Source: Prevotella sp. (lineage in GTDB: Bacteria > Bacteroidota > Bacteroidia > Bacteroidales > Bacteroidaceae). Taken from it: DNA of 64,000 nt. The translations under genes and the position numbers were made by a program. Within the stretch, counting starts at the first letter, position 1. Each line of letters starts with the position of its first letter. The stretch spans positions 62,001-126,000 of the forward strand of contig JAFYJN010000032.1 of the NCBI GenBank assembly GCA_017538105.1, in the 5' to 3' direction. The notes under the pieces were generated by a model that was given only the letters and a program-made list of their open reading frames with translations, was not told where the DNA came from and did no database searches. Positions 52,621-61,212 of this stretch are shown piece after piece.

Positions 52621-54562
52621 ACTCTTCTGGTCTGTCTTCCTCGATGACGAGGTTGTCGATGATGAAGTTCTGGCGTTCCATGGTGTTCTTGCCCATGTAA
52701 TACTCCAGCAGTTTCTGCACCTGGTCGTTCTTGTGGAGCGTCACCTGCTCCAGTCGCATGTCCGGACCGATGAAATGGGCGAACTCATCGGGTGATATCT
52801 CTCCCAGTCCCTTGAAACGTGTGATTTCCGGGTCGGGACCCAGTTCATTGATGGCCGTCTGCCGTTCCTCGTCGCTGTAGCAGTAGCGGGTGATGAAATC
52901 GTTCTTCTTCTCGCTTTTCTCCAGTTTCTCGTCTACTTCGGCTATCACCTGTTTGTTCTTCACTTTCGTCCGTTTGTTGCGTACACGGAACAATGGTGTC
53001 TGCAGCACATACACATGTCCTTTTTTGATCAAGTCGGGGAAGAACTGGAGGAAGAAGGTGATGATGAGCAGTCGGATATGCATGCCATCGACATCCGCAT
53101 CGGTAGCCACGATGACCTTGTTGTAACGCAACGTGTCGAGACCGTCCTCGATGTCGAGCGCCGCCTGGAGGAGGTTGAACTCCTCGTTCTCGTACACCAC
53201 TTTCTTGGTCAGTCCGTATGAGTTGAGCGGCTTGCCACGCAGTGAGAACACCGCCTGTGTGTTCACGTCGCGGCTTTTCGTGATGCTTCCACTGGCCGAG
53301 TCGCCCTCGGTGATGAAGATGCAGCTCTCCTCCTTGCGGTCGTTCTTGGTGTCGGAGTAATGTATGCGGCAGTCACGCAGCTTGCGGTTGTGCAGGTTGG
53401 CTTTCTTCGCCCTCTCGCGTGCCAGTTTGGTGACTCCCGCCATGGCCTTGCGCTCTTTCTCGCTCTCGGAGATTTTCTGCAACATGATTTCCGCCACGTC
53501 GGCATGTTTGTGCAGATAGTTGTCCACCTCCTGTTTGATGAAGTCACCCACGTATTTGTTGATGGACACCCCGTCGGGACTCATCGTCAGCGACCCAAGT
53601 TTGATCTTCGTCTGACTCTCGAACACCGGCTCCTCCACGTTGACGGCGATGGCCGCCACGATGCCGTTGCGTATGTCGCCATACTCGAACCCTTTTCCCG
53701 AAAATTCCTTGATGGTCTTGGCGATATGCTCCTTGAAAGCGCTCTGGTGCGTGCCGCCCTGTGTGGTGTGCTGTCCGTTGACGAACGAGTGGTATTCTTC
53801 GCCATACTGGTTAGTGTGTGTGAAGGCGATCTCTATGTCGTCGCCCTTCATGTGTATGATGGGATAGATACCCTCGTTGGTCATACTGTCGTTGAGCAGG
53901 TCTTCCAGTCCGTTGCGGCTCAGGATACGTCGCCCGTTGAACATGATGGTCAGTCCCGTGTTCAGGTACGTGTAGTTGCGCAGCATCGTCTCCACGATAT
54001 CGTCCTGGAACCTATAGTTCTTGAACATCGTGTTGTCCGGCTCGAAAAAGATGAAGGTACCCGTCTCGTCGGCGGTGTCGGTGGTGACATCATCCTTCAG
54101 CACTCCCCGTTCGAAGGTCACCTTGCGCATCTTTCCTTCACGGTACGAGGCAGCCTCGAAATGCGTACTCAGCGCATTCACCGCTTTCACGCCCACGCCG
54201 TTCAGTCCCACACTCTTCTTGAACGCCTTCGAGTCGTACTTACCACCCGTATTGAGCACGTTCACCGCCTCGATGAGTTTGCCTTGGGGTATGCCGCGCC
54301 CGTAGTCGCGCACACTCACACGGAGATGGTCCTCGATATCTATCTCTATGCGCTTGCCGGCATTCATCTTGAACTCGTCGATGGAGTTGTCGATTACCTC
54401 CTTGAGCAACACGTAGATACCATCTTCGGGTAGCGACCCGTCACCCAGGCGTCCGATGTACATACCCGGACGCTTGCGCACATGCTCCATGTCGGAGAGG
54501 TGGACGATATTGTCTTCAATGTATTCTGGAGAGAGGTTGACTTGGTTCTGTATTTCTTCCAT
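52619..54562 (-). CDS. parE: DNA topoisomerase IV subunit B
   Basis: The 647-aa type IIA topoisomerase ATPase subunit has the GHKL ATPase domain ([36 protein letters not shown]), a transducer domain, and the TOPRIM domain with EGDSASGSI and [12 protein letters not shown]. The C-terminus ends [13 protein letters not shown]. Length and absence of GyrB-type insertions favour ParE over GyrB, though the two are close. It decatenates daughter chromosomes with ParC, which is outside the window. Its stop codon overlaps a GC-rich repeat. Confidence 0.9.
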   Translation of the reverse strand: MEEIQNQVNLSPEYIEDNIVHLSDMEHVRKRPGMYIGRLGDGSLPEDGIYVLLKEVIDNSIDEFKMNAGKRIEIDIEDHLRVSVRDYGRGIPQGKLIEAVNVLNTGGKYDSKAFKKSVGLNGVGVKAVNALSTHFEAASYREGKMRKVTFERGVLKDDVTTDTADETGTFIFFEPDNTMFKNYRFQDDIVETMLRNYTYLNTGLTIMFNGRRILSRNGLEDLLNDSMTNEGIYPIIHMKGDDIEIAFTHTNQYGEEYHSFVNGQHTTQGGTHQSAFKEHIAKTIKEFSGKGFEYGDIRNGIVAAIAVNVEEPVFESQTKIKLGSLTMSPDGVSINKYVGDFIKQEVDNYLHKHADVAEIMLQKISESEKERKAMAGVTKLARERAKKANLHNRKLRDCRIHYSDTKNDRKEESCIFITEGDSASGSITKSRDVNTQAVFSLRGKPLNSYGLTKKVVYENEEFNLLQAALDIEDGLDTLRYNKVIVATDADVDGMHIRLLIITFFLQFFPDLIKKGHVYVLQTPLFRVRNKRTKVKNKQVIAEVDEKLEKSEKKNDFITRYCYSDEERQTAINELGPDPEITRFKGLGEISPDEFAHFIGPDMRLEQVTLHKNDQVQKLLEYYMGKNTMERQNFIIDNLVIEEDRPEE

Positions 54563-54869
54563 TACATTTAAAGTGGGAGTTTTTATTTTTGTTTAATCGG
54601 GAGTTTTGTTTAATTGGAAGTTAAAATGGAAGTAAAATTGGAAGTTAATTCGCTTCGCTCATGGAAGTTAAAATGGACATTACCGCATCCGACTTTTACT
54701 TTTTTACTCTTTTACTTTTTTACCCTTTTACCTTTTTACTTTTTTACTCTTTTACTTTTTTACCTTTTTACTTTTTTACCCTTTTACCTTTCAAGGCTAT
54801 TGTCCTGCACGAAGTGCATTACTTCCCCTTTTACTTCCTCTAACTTCCTTTTACTTCCTTTTTTTCTTT
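54563..54869 (+). repeat. Low-complexity tract upstream of parE
   Basis: No gene is present. At 54600-54680 there are imperfect GGAAGTTAAAATGGAAGT repeats. At about 54690-54800 there is a nearly pure pyrimidine/T-rich tract built from CTTTTACTTTTTTAC units, then CTTCCTTTTACTTCCTTT. The tract lies between the GNAT-like gene's 3' end and the parE start, so it is in the parE upstream region. Such tracts are prone to copy-number change. Confidence 0.8.
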
Positions 54870-56009
54870 TCAAATATCCTTCTTATAGCAGCGGCGCCGT
54901 TTGTGCAACTCGTGGTCGAGGTGCTGCCACTGGCTCTGCACCTTGCCGTTCGTCTCCATCTCCACATGGGTCTCACCCCATTTGAGGCCCAAGGCATGGA
55001 ACCGCGGGATGAGGTCGCTGAAGAGCAGCGCGTTGGCACCTTTAGGCCGATATTCCGGCAGCACACCGATGAGCAGGCAGTCGACGATGTCGGCCTTGTG
55101 CCACTTGAGCACACGCAGGATATGCCACCAGCCGAAGGGCAGCAGTCGGCCTTTCCTACATTTCTGCAAGGCCTTGGTCAAGGACAGGAGACAGACGCCG
55201 GCGCCCACCACCTTGCCGTTGTTGCCATCCTCAATGACCGTCACGAAATCGAGATCAATCATCGGAAGATACATCTTCACATATTCGTCGATCTGTTTGT
55301 CCGACAGTTCCGAATACTCATACAGGTCTTTCATCGCCTCGTTGAGCGCCTCGAACAGTTTCCGCCCATAACCGTCTTCAAAGATATCTTTCTTGGTGAG
55401 TTTCTTGATGCGCAGGTTATAGCGCCGCTGAACCATATCGGCTATCTTGGCGAATTTCTCTGGTACCGTGTCAGGAACGAACAGTTTGTATTCCACATAG
55501 TCGTTGTCTTTCTCATAGCCACCCAGCCGCTCCATGTGCTCGGGATAATATGGGTAGTTGTAGATGGTGGCCATAGTGCCCAACTGGTCGAAGCCATCGG
55601 TGAGCATCCCTTCGGGGTCCATGTCGGTGAACCCCAGCGGTCCCACTATCTCGTTCATACCTTTGCTGCGTCCATATTCGGCCACGGCATCCAAGAGAGC
55701 ACCCGACACCTCGATGTCGTCGATGAAATCTATCCATCCGAAGCGCACTCGTTTATGGTTCCACCGCTCGTTGGCCCTGTGGTTGATGATGGCCGCCACG
55801 CGTCCCACCAATTTGCCATCCTTATAGGCGAGGAAATATTCAGCTTCGCAGAAATCGAAAGCCGAATTTTTGTCTTTGCTCAGCGTTCGCTTGTCGTCGC
55901 TGTAGAGGTTGGGGGCATCGAATTTGTTTCCTTTATAGAGCGTATAATGGAACTCGATGAATTTCTTCAAATCCTTTTTGGATTCAACTTTTTTAATTTC
56001 TACTGACAT
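54870..56009 (-). CDS. GNAT-like acyltransferase family protein of unknown substrate
   Basis: The 379-aa protein has an N-terminal segment (FIEFHYTLYKGNKFDAPNLY), a region like acetyltransferase strands (AEYFLAYKDGKLVGRVAAIIN, RFGWIDFIDD), GPLGFTDMDPEGML, and a second GNAT-like half (FVTVIEDGNNGKVVGAGVC, LIGVLPEYRPKGANALLF). It is a conserved Bacteroidetes protein, annotated in relatives only as hypothetical or N-acetyltransferase. I start at 56009 (MSVEIKKV); an upstream Met at 56018 is possible. Confidence 0.8.
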   Translation of the reverse strand: MSVEIKKVESKKDLKKFIEFHYTLYKGNKFDAPNLYSDDKRTLSKDKNSAFDFCEAEYFLAYKDGKLVGRVAAIINHRANERWNHKRVRFGWIDFIDDIEVSGALLDAVAEYGRSKGMNEIVGPLGFTDMDPEGMLTDGFDQLGTMATIYNYPYYPEHMERLGGYEKDNDYVEYKLFVPDTVPEKFAKIADMVQRRYNLRIKKLTKKDIFEDGYGRKLFEALNEAMKDLYEYSELSDKQIDEYVKMYLPMIDLDFVTVIEDGNNGKVVGAGVCLLSLTKALQKCRKGRLLPFGWWHILRVLKWHKADIVDCLLIGVLPEYRPKGANALLFSDLIPRFHALGLKWGETHVEMETNGKVQSQWQHLDHELHKRRRCYKKDI

Positions 56010-56049
56010 GGTTAACACGTTTAGTTGTGCGTTTCACCGCATGATGCTG

Positions 56050-56079
56050 CAAAGATACGCAAAAAAAACGAAAAGCAAA
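56050..56079 (-). promoter_or_regulatory. Promoter of the GNAT-like gene
   Basis: On the minus strand, TTTG (56076-56079), an 18-nt spacer and TATCTTTG (56050-56057) lie about 40 nt before the start codon. Confidence 0.6.
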
Positions 56080-56232
56080 GGCGAAAAAGACAAGAAATAA
56101 GAGTTAAGAGTTCAGAATTGAGAGTTTTAGGAAGTTAGGGAGTTTGGAAGTTTGGGAGTTTGGGAGTTTAGACAATAGCCCACTTGCCTCTTGCTCCTCT
56201 CTTTAATCTTTTAATCTTTTAATCTTTAAATT

Positions 56233-57612
56233 TTATAATCTTTTAATCTTCTTATTAACGCCCCCTCCCTTTGGGAGGGCCGGGGTGGGTTTCCACTCTC
56301 CCTCCCTTTGGGAGGGCCGGGGTGGGTTTCCATTCTCCCTCCCTTTGGGAGGGTCGGGGTGGGTTTCCATTCTCCCTCCCTTGGGGAGGGCTAGGGGTGG
56401 GTATTTCCCCCCTAAGAACAAAAATTGTTTCCTTTGGAAGGTGGTGGCGAAGATATAGTGTTGTCCTCCGTCGCGCAGATGCAATTTCTTCCGCAACTGG
56501 TCTGTGGACAGCGGGAAATTGCGGGTGGTGACGTTCGCCTGGTCAATGTCCCGTAAGGCCTCAGCATATTCCCGTTTATTCAGTGTGAACACCCGTTGCA
56601 CGTGGAACATTCGTCCAGGAAAGTCCTCCAGCATTTCTTCACTCACGAAAAGATGGCTGTTGCTCTCTATGGCCTTCACGCCGTAGCGTTGCGTGAGCAT
56701 GGCGAAGCATCCGCTTTTCATGATGGCCGGACAAGGTTCGTAGAGGAAAGTGATGTGGCGCAGTTCTTCCTCATCGCCTATCAGGGCCGGTGTGCCCTGC
56801 CGTTCGTCGGGGGAGATGTCGATGACCTGTTCCCCATGCACGCAAACCAAACGCATCTCACGCGACCCCATTGATGGCACGACCACGAACAGCAACTCCT
56901 TGCACTCGTTGCCCACATCTACGATATGCACCTCCGCCACGCTGCCACCGGCCTCCTCCATCTCGCTCACCGCCTGGTGCCAGTCAAGCATCGGCGACAG
57001 TTTGACCATCACGGCCCCCGCCTTCTCCAGCAGCGACGGCATCATCGGCAAGATATTGGGCGTGCAGTCGGCGATGCCCCATGTGCGTCCTCCGTGACTG
57101 TCACGACGGGCGGGGTCGAGGAAGACGACATCGGCAGTGGGCAACCGCCGCCACACCTCCTCGGCATCCCCCTGCACCACCTCGGTATGTGTCAACCCCA
57201 GCAATGGCAGGTTGTGGCGCGCCAGTCCACAGAGTGTATCCTGTCGCTCCACAAAATAAGAACGGTCGAAAAAAGGAGCCATAAACGAGTGGTCCACACC
57301 CAGACCACCCGTCAAGTCGACGAAGGTGGTGAGCCGGCCTTCCTGTTGCATGGTTGTCAACAGCCGTCTCACCACCTCACCTTTGTAACGTGCCGCCTCT
57401 TCCGATGAACACTGCTCCATCGACAGGTGCGGCGGATAGATAATCCCCTCGGTGGCCGCCCAGCGAGGCACCTTGTGGCGTGCCCGCTGCCAGCCATCCA
57501 CCTGACCCACGACCCATGGCATGTCCATGTCGGGATATCTGCCCGACTGTAAAGCCAAGAGGTGCACATCGTCAAGGCGATGTGCACGCACAAATTCCGG
57601 GTCGCGCCGCAT
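56233..57612 (-). CDS. THUMP-like-domain class I SAM-dependent methyltransferase with repeat-derived tail
   Basis: The 459-aa protein has SAM-binding motif I FVDLTGGLGVDHSFMAPFF, VVQGDAEEVW and motif IV VVFLDPARRDSHGGRTW. A C-terminal THUMP-like domain follows (ESNSHLFVSEEML, NVTTRNFPLSTDQLRKKL, YIFATTF). It probably methylates RNA or a protein; the target is unknown. From about residue 402 the sequence is a translation of four tandem hairpin repeats, each read in a shifted frame (PPLALPKGG, HPDPPKGRE, PPRPSQREG, PTPALPKGG), ending NKKIKRL. Relatives should lack this tail of about 55 residues. Confidence 0.87.
   Translation of the reverse strand: MRRDPEFVRAHRLDDVHLLALQSGRYPDMDMPWVVGQVDGWQRARHKVPRWAATEGIIYPPHLSMEQCSSEEAARYKGEVVRRLLTTMQQEGRLTTFVDLTGGLGVDHSFMAPFFDRSYFVERQDTLCGLARHNLPLLGLTHTEVVQGDAEEVWRRLPTADVVFLDPARRDSHGGRTWGIADCTPNILPMMPSLLEKAGAVMVKLSPMLDWHQAVSEMEEAGGSVAEVHIVDVGNECKELLFVVVPSMGSREMRLVCVHGEQVIDISPDERQGTPALIGDEEELRHITFLYEPCPAIMKSGCFAMLTQRYGVKAIESNSHLFVSEEMLEDFPGRMFHVQRVFTLNKREYAEALRDIDQANVTTRNFPLSTDQLRKKLHLRDGGQHYIFATTFQRKQFLFLGGKYPPLALPKGGRMETHPDPPKGRENGNPPRPSQREGEWKPTPALPKGGGVNKKIKRL
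56261..56404 (-). repeat. Four tandem hairpin repeats inside the methyltransferase 3' end
   Basis: There are four copies with a period of about 36 bp, each CCCTCCC(TTT/TTGGGG)AGGG followed by GGTGGGT. They lie within the open frame of the methyltransferase. Read from the gene, orientation is the usual ACCCACCCC-first. Confidence 0.92.
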
Positions 57613-57615
57613 GGT

Positions 57616-58194
57616 TTAGAACTTCACCTCGGGAGCCTTCTGTGCAGCCGCCTCAGCCTCGAACTTCTCCATCTTCTCGAAGCCGAACAAACCGGCGAAG
57701 AGTGACTTCGGGAAGTGACGGATATCCTGGTTGTATTCCGTCACTTTTTCATTGAACTTCTGTCGTGCCTCGTTGATGCGGTTCTCCGTCCCTTCGAGCT
57801 GTGTCTGCAGGTTCGTGAACTGCTCACTGGCCTTCAGGTCGGGATAGGATTCCGACACGGCAATGAGCTTACCCAAGGCCGAGCTCAGTTCACCTTGTGC
57901 CTGCTGGAACTGTTTCAGCTGCTCAGGTGTCACGTTCGACGGGTCGATGGTGATTTGCGTAGCCTTGGCGCGCGCCTCTACCACAGCCTTGAAGGTCTCT
58001 TCCTCGTGCTTGGCATAGCCTTTCACCGTCTCCACCAGGTTGGGGATGAGGTCGGCTCTCCGCTGATAGGTGGCCTGCACATCAGCCAGCGCCTTCGTGG
58101 CCGTTTCCTGTTTGTCAACCATGCCATTGTAGGCACTCATGCCCAGTAGGGCCAACACAGCCAATACGGCAATAAGAATCAATCCTTTTTTCAT
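57616..58194 (-). CDS. lemA: LemA family protein
   Basis: The 192-aa protein has one N-terminal membrane segment (LILIAVLAVLALLGMSAY) and a long helical domain with the LemA signature: VQATYQRRADLIPNLVETVKGYAKHEEETF and YPDLKASEQFTNLQTQLEGTENRI. Function is unknown. LemA is frequently encoded beside TPM-domain proteins, as here. I start at 58194; the open frame above it translates a GC-rich repeat. It ends 3 bp before the methyltransferase start. Confidence 0.92.
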   Translation of the reverse strand: MKKGLILIAVLAVLALLGMSAYNGMVDKQETATKALADVQATYQRRADLIPNLVETVKGYAKHEEETFKAVVEARAKATQITIDPSNVTPEQLKQFQQAQGELSSALGKLIAVSESYPDLKASEQFTNLQTQLEGTENRINEARQKFNEKVTEYNQDIRHFPKSLFAGLFGFEKMEKFEAEAAAQKAPEVKF

Positions 58195-58227
58195 GTTTAT
58201 TATATATTGAGTGATTAGTATCTTAGA

Positions 58228-58355
58228 AACCCACCCCGGCCCTCCCAAAGGGAGGGAGTTGAGTGTTGAATGTTGAGTGTTGAATGTTGAATGAATTTTC
58301 TCTCCCCCTCGGGGGAGTTAGTGGGGGGCTCCTCGGGGGAGTTAGTGGGGGGCTT
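58228..58355 (+). repeat. Composite repeat block, left arm around the TPM/lipoprotein pair
   Basis: In order: ACCCACCCCGGCCCTCCC with its pairing half (58228-58256), GTTGAGTGTTGAATGTTG words (58258-58290), and two CCCCCTCGGGGGAGTTAGTG units with GGGGGGCT (58303-58354). The same three parts occur in reverse order and opposite strand at 59993-60152. The right edge touches the TPM stop codon. Confidence 0.9.
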
Positions 58356-59195
58356 TTACCAACTCGACCCGGCACCACCGCCGCCGAAGCCACCGCCGCC
58401 ATAGCTGCCACCTGACGACCAACCGCCTCCTGACGACCAACCGCCCGATGAGCTGCCACCCAAACCGCCGGTGGATATCCATCCACCGCCCGATGAGCCA
58501 CCCGACGAGCCGCCATGACGGTTCAGGTAGATGAGTATCAGGATGAAGATGGCGAAATAGATGATGTCCGCCCACGTAAAATCTTCATCGCCCGTGTTGT
58601 CGGACAGCTGGTCTGCGTCAGGAAGGTTCCCCGTCTTGAACTTGTTGTATATCGCCGAGCACGTCTGCACCACGGCGGCGCTCACATCGCCCTTTTTCAT
58701 GTTGGGCACGATGCACGCCTGACTGATTTGGTTACATTCCAAGTCGGTGAGGTCTCCTTCGAGACCTTTTCCCGGGGCGATGAACGCCTTATGGTCCTCC
58801 ACGGCAATCACCACCACCAGTCCACGGTTCGTCTCCTTGCTTCCCACACCGTATTTGTTGCCCACATCCTGGGCCATGCGGAACGCGTCGCCACCTTTCA
58901 CATGTCCTACGACGATGAAGGCACTCTCCACGCCACACTCCCTGTCGAGCAGTCGCAGCAGCATATTCGCGGAGTCGCGTTGCACCGTGGCCACGAGGTT
59001 TTCGGGGTCACTCACATACTGGTTGGCGTCTTTCAGGTGAGCCATGGGTATGTTGTCGGCCGTCCACTCCTTCTGTTGCCATTCCGATGCGCCTTCATTC
59101 GACGACACCTCATACGTGGTATCGTCGCCGCAAGATCCCATGGCCGACAGGATGACGGCAAGGATGACTAAACCGAGAATGAGGTATTTATTCAT
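58356..59195 (-). CDS. TPM-domain protein with glycine/serine-rich tail
   Basis: The 279-aa protein has a possible lipobox AMGSC (Cys22). The TPM (YgcG/TLP18.3) domain is at about 60-190 (VATVQRDSANMLLRLLDREC, GVGSKETNRGLVVVIAVED, AFIAPGKGLEGDLTDLECNQI). A membrane segment lies at about 206-226 (ADIIYFAIFILILIYL), and the tail is almost only Gly, Ser and Trp. TPM domains bind metal ions or act as phosphatases in some plants; the bacterial role is unclear. It is part of the lemA-TPM-lipoprotein cluster. A GC-rich repeat starts right after the stop. Confidence 0.88.
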   Translation of the reverse strand: MNKYLILGLVILAVILSAMGSCGDDTTYEVSSNEGASEWQQKEWTADNIPMAHLKDANQYVSDPENLVATVQRDSANMLLRLLDRECGVESAFIVVGHVKGGDAFRMAQDVGNKYGVGSKETNRGLVVVIAVEDHKAFIAPGKGLEGDLTDLECNQISQACIVPNMKKGDVSAAVVQTCSAIYNKFKTGNLPDADQLSDNTGDEDFTWADIIYFAIFILILIYLNRHGGSSGGSSGGGWISTGGLGGSSSGGWSSGGGWSSGGSYGGGGFGGGGAGSSW

Positions 59196-59238
59196 TGTTG
59201 GTGGGTTGGTGGGTTTTGGGGATTATCAGATGATGCGT

Positions 59239-59961
59239 TTATTCAAACGTCATGCCGTTCCACTTCAGTGTGGTGTCGTCACTTTCGGCGGAATCGTTCT
59301 CTTTGTCGACGGTGTAGGCGTGGATGATGATATCCTTGCCTTCGTCGGGCAGGTCAACAGCAAAGGAGTCGTAACCTTTTACGCGCCTCTCTATCATGTT
59401 GGTCAATTCGGGCTCGGGAGTCAACACATCCGTGGCGGGGTCGTAGTCGTAGAACACCACCAAGTTGTCCTCTTCCCCACTTTCGGAGGCTGCGGACATG
59501 AAAGCGGCAAAAAGCTTGTGGTCGTTCTGGCGGTTCCAGTAACACATCTCGGTGACATGGATTGTCTCCACCTTCATGATGCATCGTGCGTAGCCATTGC
59601 GTGGTTTGCTGATGACGTCGTAGAGTTCATCCTTCTTGCCAGACATGAGATAGTCAAGCATGGCCTTGTTGGTCTCGCACTGAGGATACGCATCGCAGAA
59701 AGCGATGGCAAACTGCTCGATGCCCCTGTCGACATCACCTGCATCCACCTCGATAGTTTTTCCTGTCCACGCCTTCCTGATGGAAGCGATGCCGAAGGGG
59801 TCGTCAGACGATGCCGGAGCGGCATCCGTCTTAGTCGTGGCCGTCACCTTACCCCTTAATTTATCACTATCAACGGGTTTGCCGTTGTTCTTTTGTTTGT
59901 CACCGCATGCCACCATCAGCATGGCAGCCATCATCATAAATGCGAAAAATGATTTTTTCAT
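59239..59961 (-). CDS. Unknown lipoprotein next to the TPM gene
   Basis: The 240-aa protein has its start at 59961, giving MKKSFFAFMMMAAMLMVAC with lipidation at Cys19; the extension to 60003 reads repeat sequence. The mature part has a low-complexity linker (TATTKTDAAPASSDDPFG), then RKAWTGKTIEVDAGDVDRG and a beta-rich C-terminus (LVVFYDYDPATDVL). No family is recognised. It lies 43 bp upstream of the TPM gene; the gap contains GGTGGGTTGGTGGGTTTTGG, a degenerate repeat edge. Confidence 0.75.
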   Translation of the reverse strand: MKKSFFAFMMMAAMLMVACGDKQKNNGKPVDSDKLRGKVTATTKTDAAPASSDDPFGIASIRKAWTGKTIEVDAGDVDRGIEQFAIAFCDAYPQCETNKAMLDYLMSGKKDELYDVISKPRNGYARCIMKVETIHVTEMCYWNRQNDHKLFAAFMSAASESGEEDNLVVFYDYDPATDVLTPEPELTNMIERRVKGYDSFAVDLPDEGKDIIIHAYTVDKENDSAESDDTTLKWNGMTFE

Positions 59962-59992
59962 TTGAATTATTATTATTGTAAAGTTGACAAAA

Positions 59993-60152
59993 GAACCCCC
60001 CACTAACTCCCTGAAAGGAGCCCTCCACTAACTCCCCCAGGAGCCCCCCACTAACTCCCCCGAGGGGGAGAGAAAATTCATTCAACATTCAACATTCAAC
60101 ACTCAACATTCAACACTCAACTCCCTCCCCTCGGGGAGGGCCGGGGTAGGGG
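59993..60152 (-). repeat. Composite repeat block, right arm around the TPM/lipoprotein pair
   Basis: CACTAACTCCC-containing GGAGCCC units (59999-60068), CATTCAACATTCAACACTCAA words (60080-60120) and CTCCCTCCCCTCGGGGAGGG with GGGGTAGGGGC (60120-60152). This is the inverted counterpart of 58228-58355. Its outer edge lies 20 bp from the ybeY stop. Confidence 0.9.
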
Positions 60153-60171
60153 CTTTAATCTTTTAATTTTT

Positions 60172-60585
60172 TTATTTTATAATTTTCAACGCCTCGTTTT
60201 CTGCCCGTTCCATCGCCTCACGCTCTCCCGGCCCTTTGTCGTTGAGACCACAGAGGTGAAGGATGCCATGTATGAGCACACGGTACATCTCTTCGATGAA
60301 GGTGGTGCCCTGCTGTTCGGCATTCGTGCGCACCGTGTCCACGGAGATGACGATGTCGCCATTGATCGTGTCGCCTTCGCTGTAGTCGAACGTGATGATG
60401 TCGGTATAGTAGTCGTGGCCCAGGTACTGACGGTTCACCTCGAGGATATGCTCATCGTCAACGAGCAGATAGCCTATCTCGCCCACCCGTTTGCCATAGG
60501 AGGCGGCCACTTGTTTTATCCATGCTGTGAGCGGCCGTTTCCTGATATCGGGCCACTTCACGCCGTCGGTGTTATAGGTAATCAT
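60172..60585 (-). CDS. ybeY: Endoribonuclease YbeY
   Basis: The 137-aa rRNA-processing RNase has the conserved region YLLVDDEHILEVNRQYLGHDYYTDIITFDY and the metal site HGILHLCGLND. The third His of the usual HGxLHLxGxDH motif is replaced here; I believe this is common in Bacteroidetes members. The start at 60585 overlaps the coaD stop by 4 bp (ATGA). The upstream extension is in another gene and is rejected. It helps mature 16S rRNA and ribosome quality control. Confidence 0.9.
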   Translation of the reverse strand: MITYNTDGVKWPDIRKRPLTAWIKQVAASYGKRVGEIGYLLVDDEHILEVNRQYLGHDYYTDIITFDYSEGDTINGDIVISVDTVRTNAEQQGTTFIEEMYRVLIHGILHLCGLNDKGPGEREAMERAENEALKIIK

Positions 60586-61022
60586 GGTTTGGGAAGAAAA
60601 GGTTGTATGTCTTGTCCGAAATGAGCCAGTTCCCTCACGGCACTCGAGCTGACGCATGCCAGCGAGGGGTCGGCCAGGAGGAGCAGCGTCTCCACGCCCC
60701 CCAGTCTCCTGTTCAGCTCCGCCTGTTCACGTTCATATTCAAAGTCCTTCACGTTGCGCACCCCCTTGATGATGAAGTGTGCTCCCACGCGGCGGGCGAA
60801 GTCGACGGTGAGGTCGCTGTATGCCTCTACGCGCACCTTCGGTTCGTTGGCATAGAGCGAGCGGATGGTCTCCACACGCTCTTCCACGGTGTGCATATAC
60901 TGTTTTCGCTCGTTGTGCCCCACCCCGATGACGATGGTGTCGAACAGGGGCAACGCACGGCGAAGGATATCGTCGTGACCTATCGTGTAAGGGTCGAAAC
61001 TACCAGTGAAGATTGCGGCCAT
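60582..61022 (-). CDS. coaD: Pantetheine-phosphate adenylyltransferase
   Basis: The 146-aa enzyme of coenzyme A synthesis joins 4'-phosphopantetheine and ATP to dephospho-CoA. Motifs are FTGSFDPYTIGHDDILRRA (nucleotidyltransferase TxGH), IIKGVRNVKDFEYE and the C-terminal VSSSAVRELAHFG, equivalent to ISSTxVRE. It is slightly shorter than the usual 155-160 aa. It overlaps ybeY by 4 bp, so the two are translationally coupled. Confidence 0.94.
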   Translation of the reverse strand: MAAIFTGSFDPYTIGHDDILRRALPLFDTIVIGVGHNERKQYMHTVEERVETIRSLYANEPKVRVEAYSDLTVDFARRVGAHFIIKGVRNVKDFEYEREQAELNRRLGGVETLLLLADPSLACVSSSAVRELAHFGQDIQPFLPKP

Positions 61023-61044
61023 GGAATATTATTTAAAGATTTAA

Positions 61045-61212
61045 AAAAGCCCCTTCCCCATCCCTCCCCGAGGGGAGGGCGTAGATACTCACAAGGTAAC
61101 TATTCTCCCCCTCGGGGGAGTTAGTGGGGGGCTCCTTTCGGGGGAGTTAGTAGGGGGCTCACTGGGTAATCATCCTCCCCCTCGGGGGAGTAAGAGGGGG
61201 GCTCTTGGGGGC
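61045..61212 (-). repeat. Repeat field between ruvB and coaD
   Basis: It contains CCCTCCCCGAGGGGAGGG (61063-61080) and three CCCCCTCGGGGGAG units with TTAGTGGGGGGCTC or variants (61107-61212). The last touches the ruvB stop codon (TGA followed by GCCCCC in gene sense). No gene. Confidence 0.85.

Noticed and set aside
52619-54562. GyrB instead of ParE
   Set aside because: Length of 647 aa, the [22 protein letters not shown] region and the C-terminal sequence fit the Bacteroidetes ParE type better, but a tree would be needed for proof.
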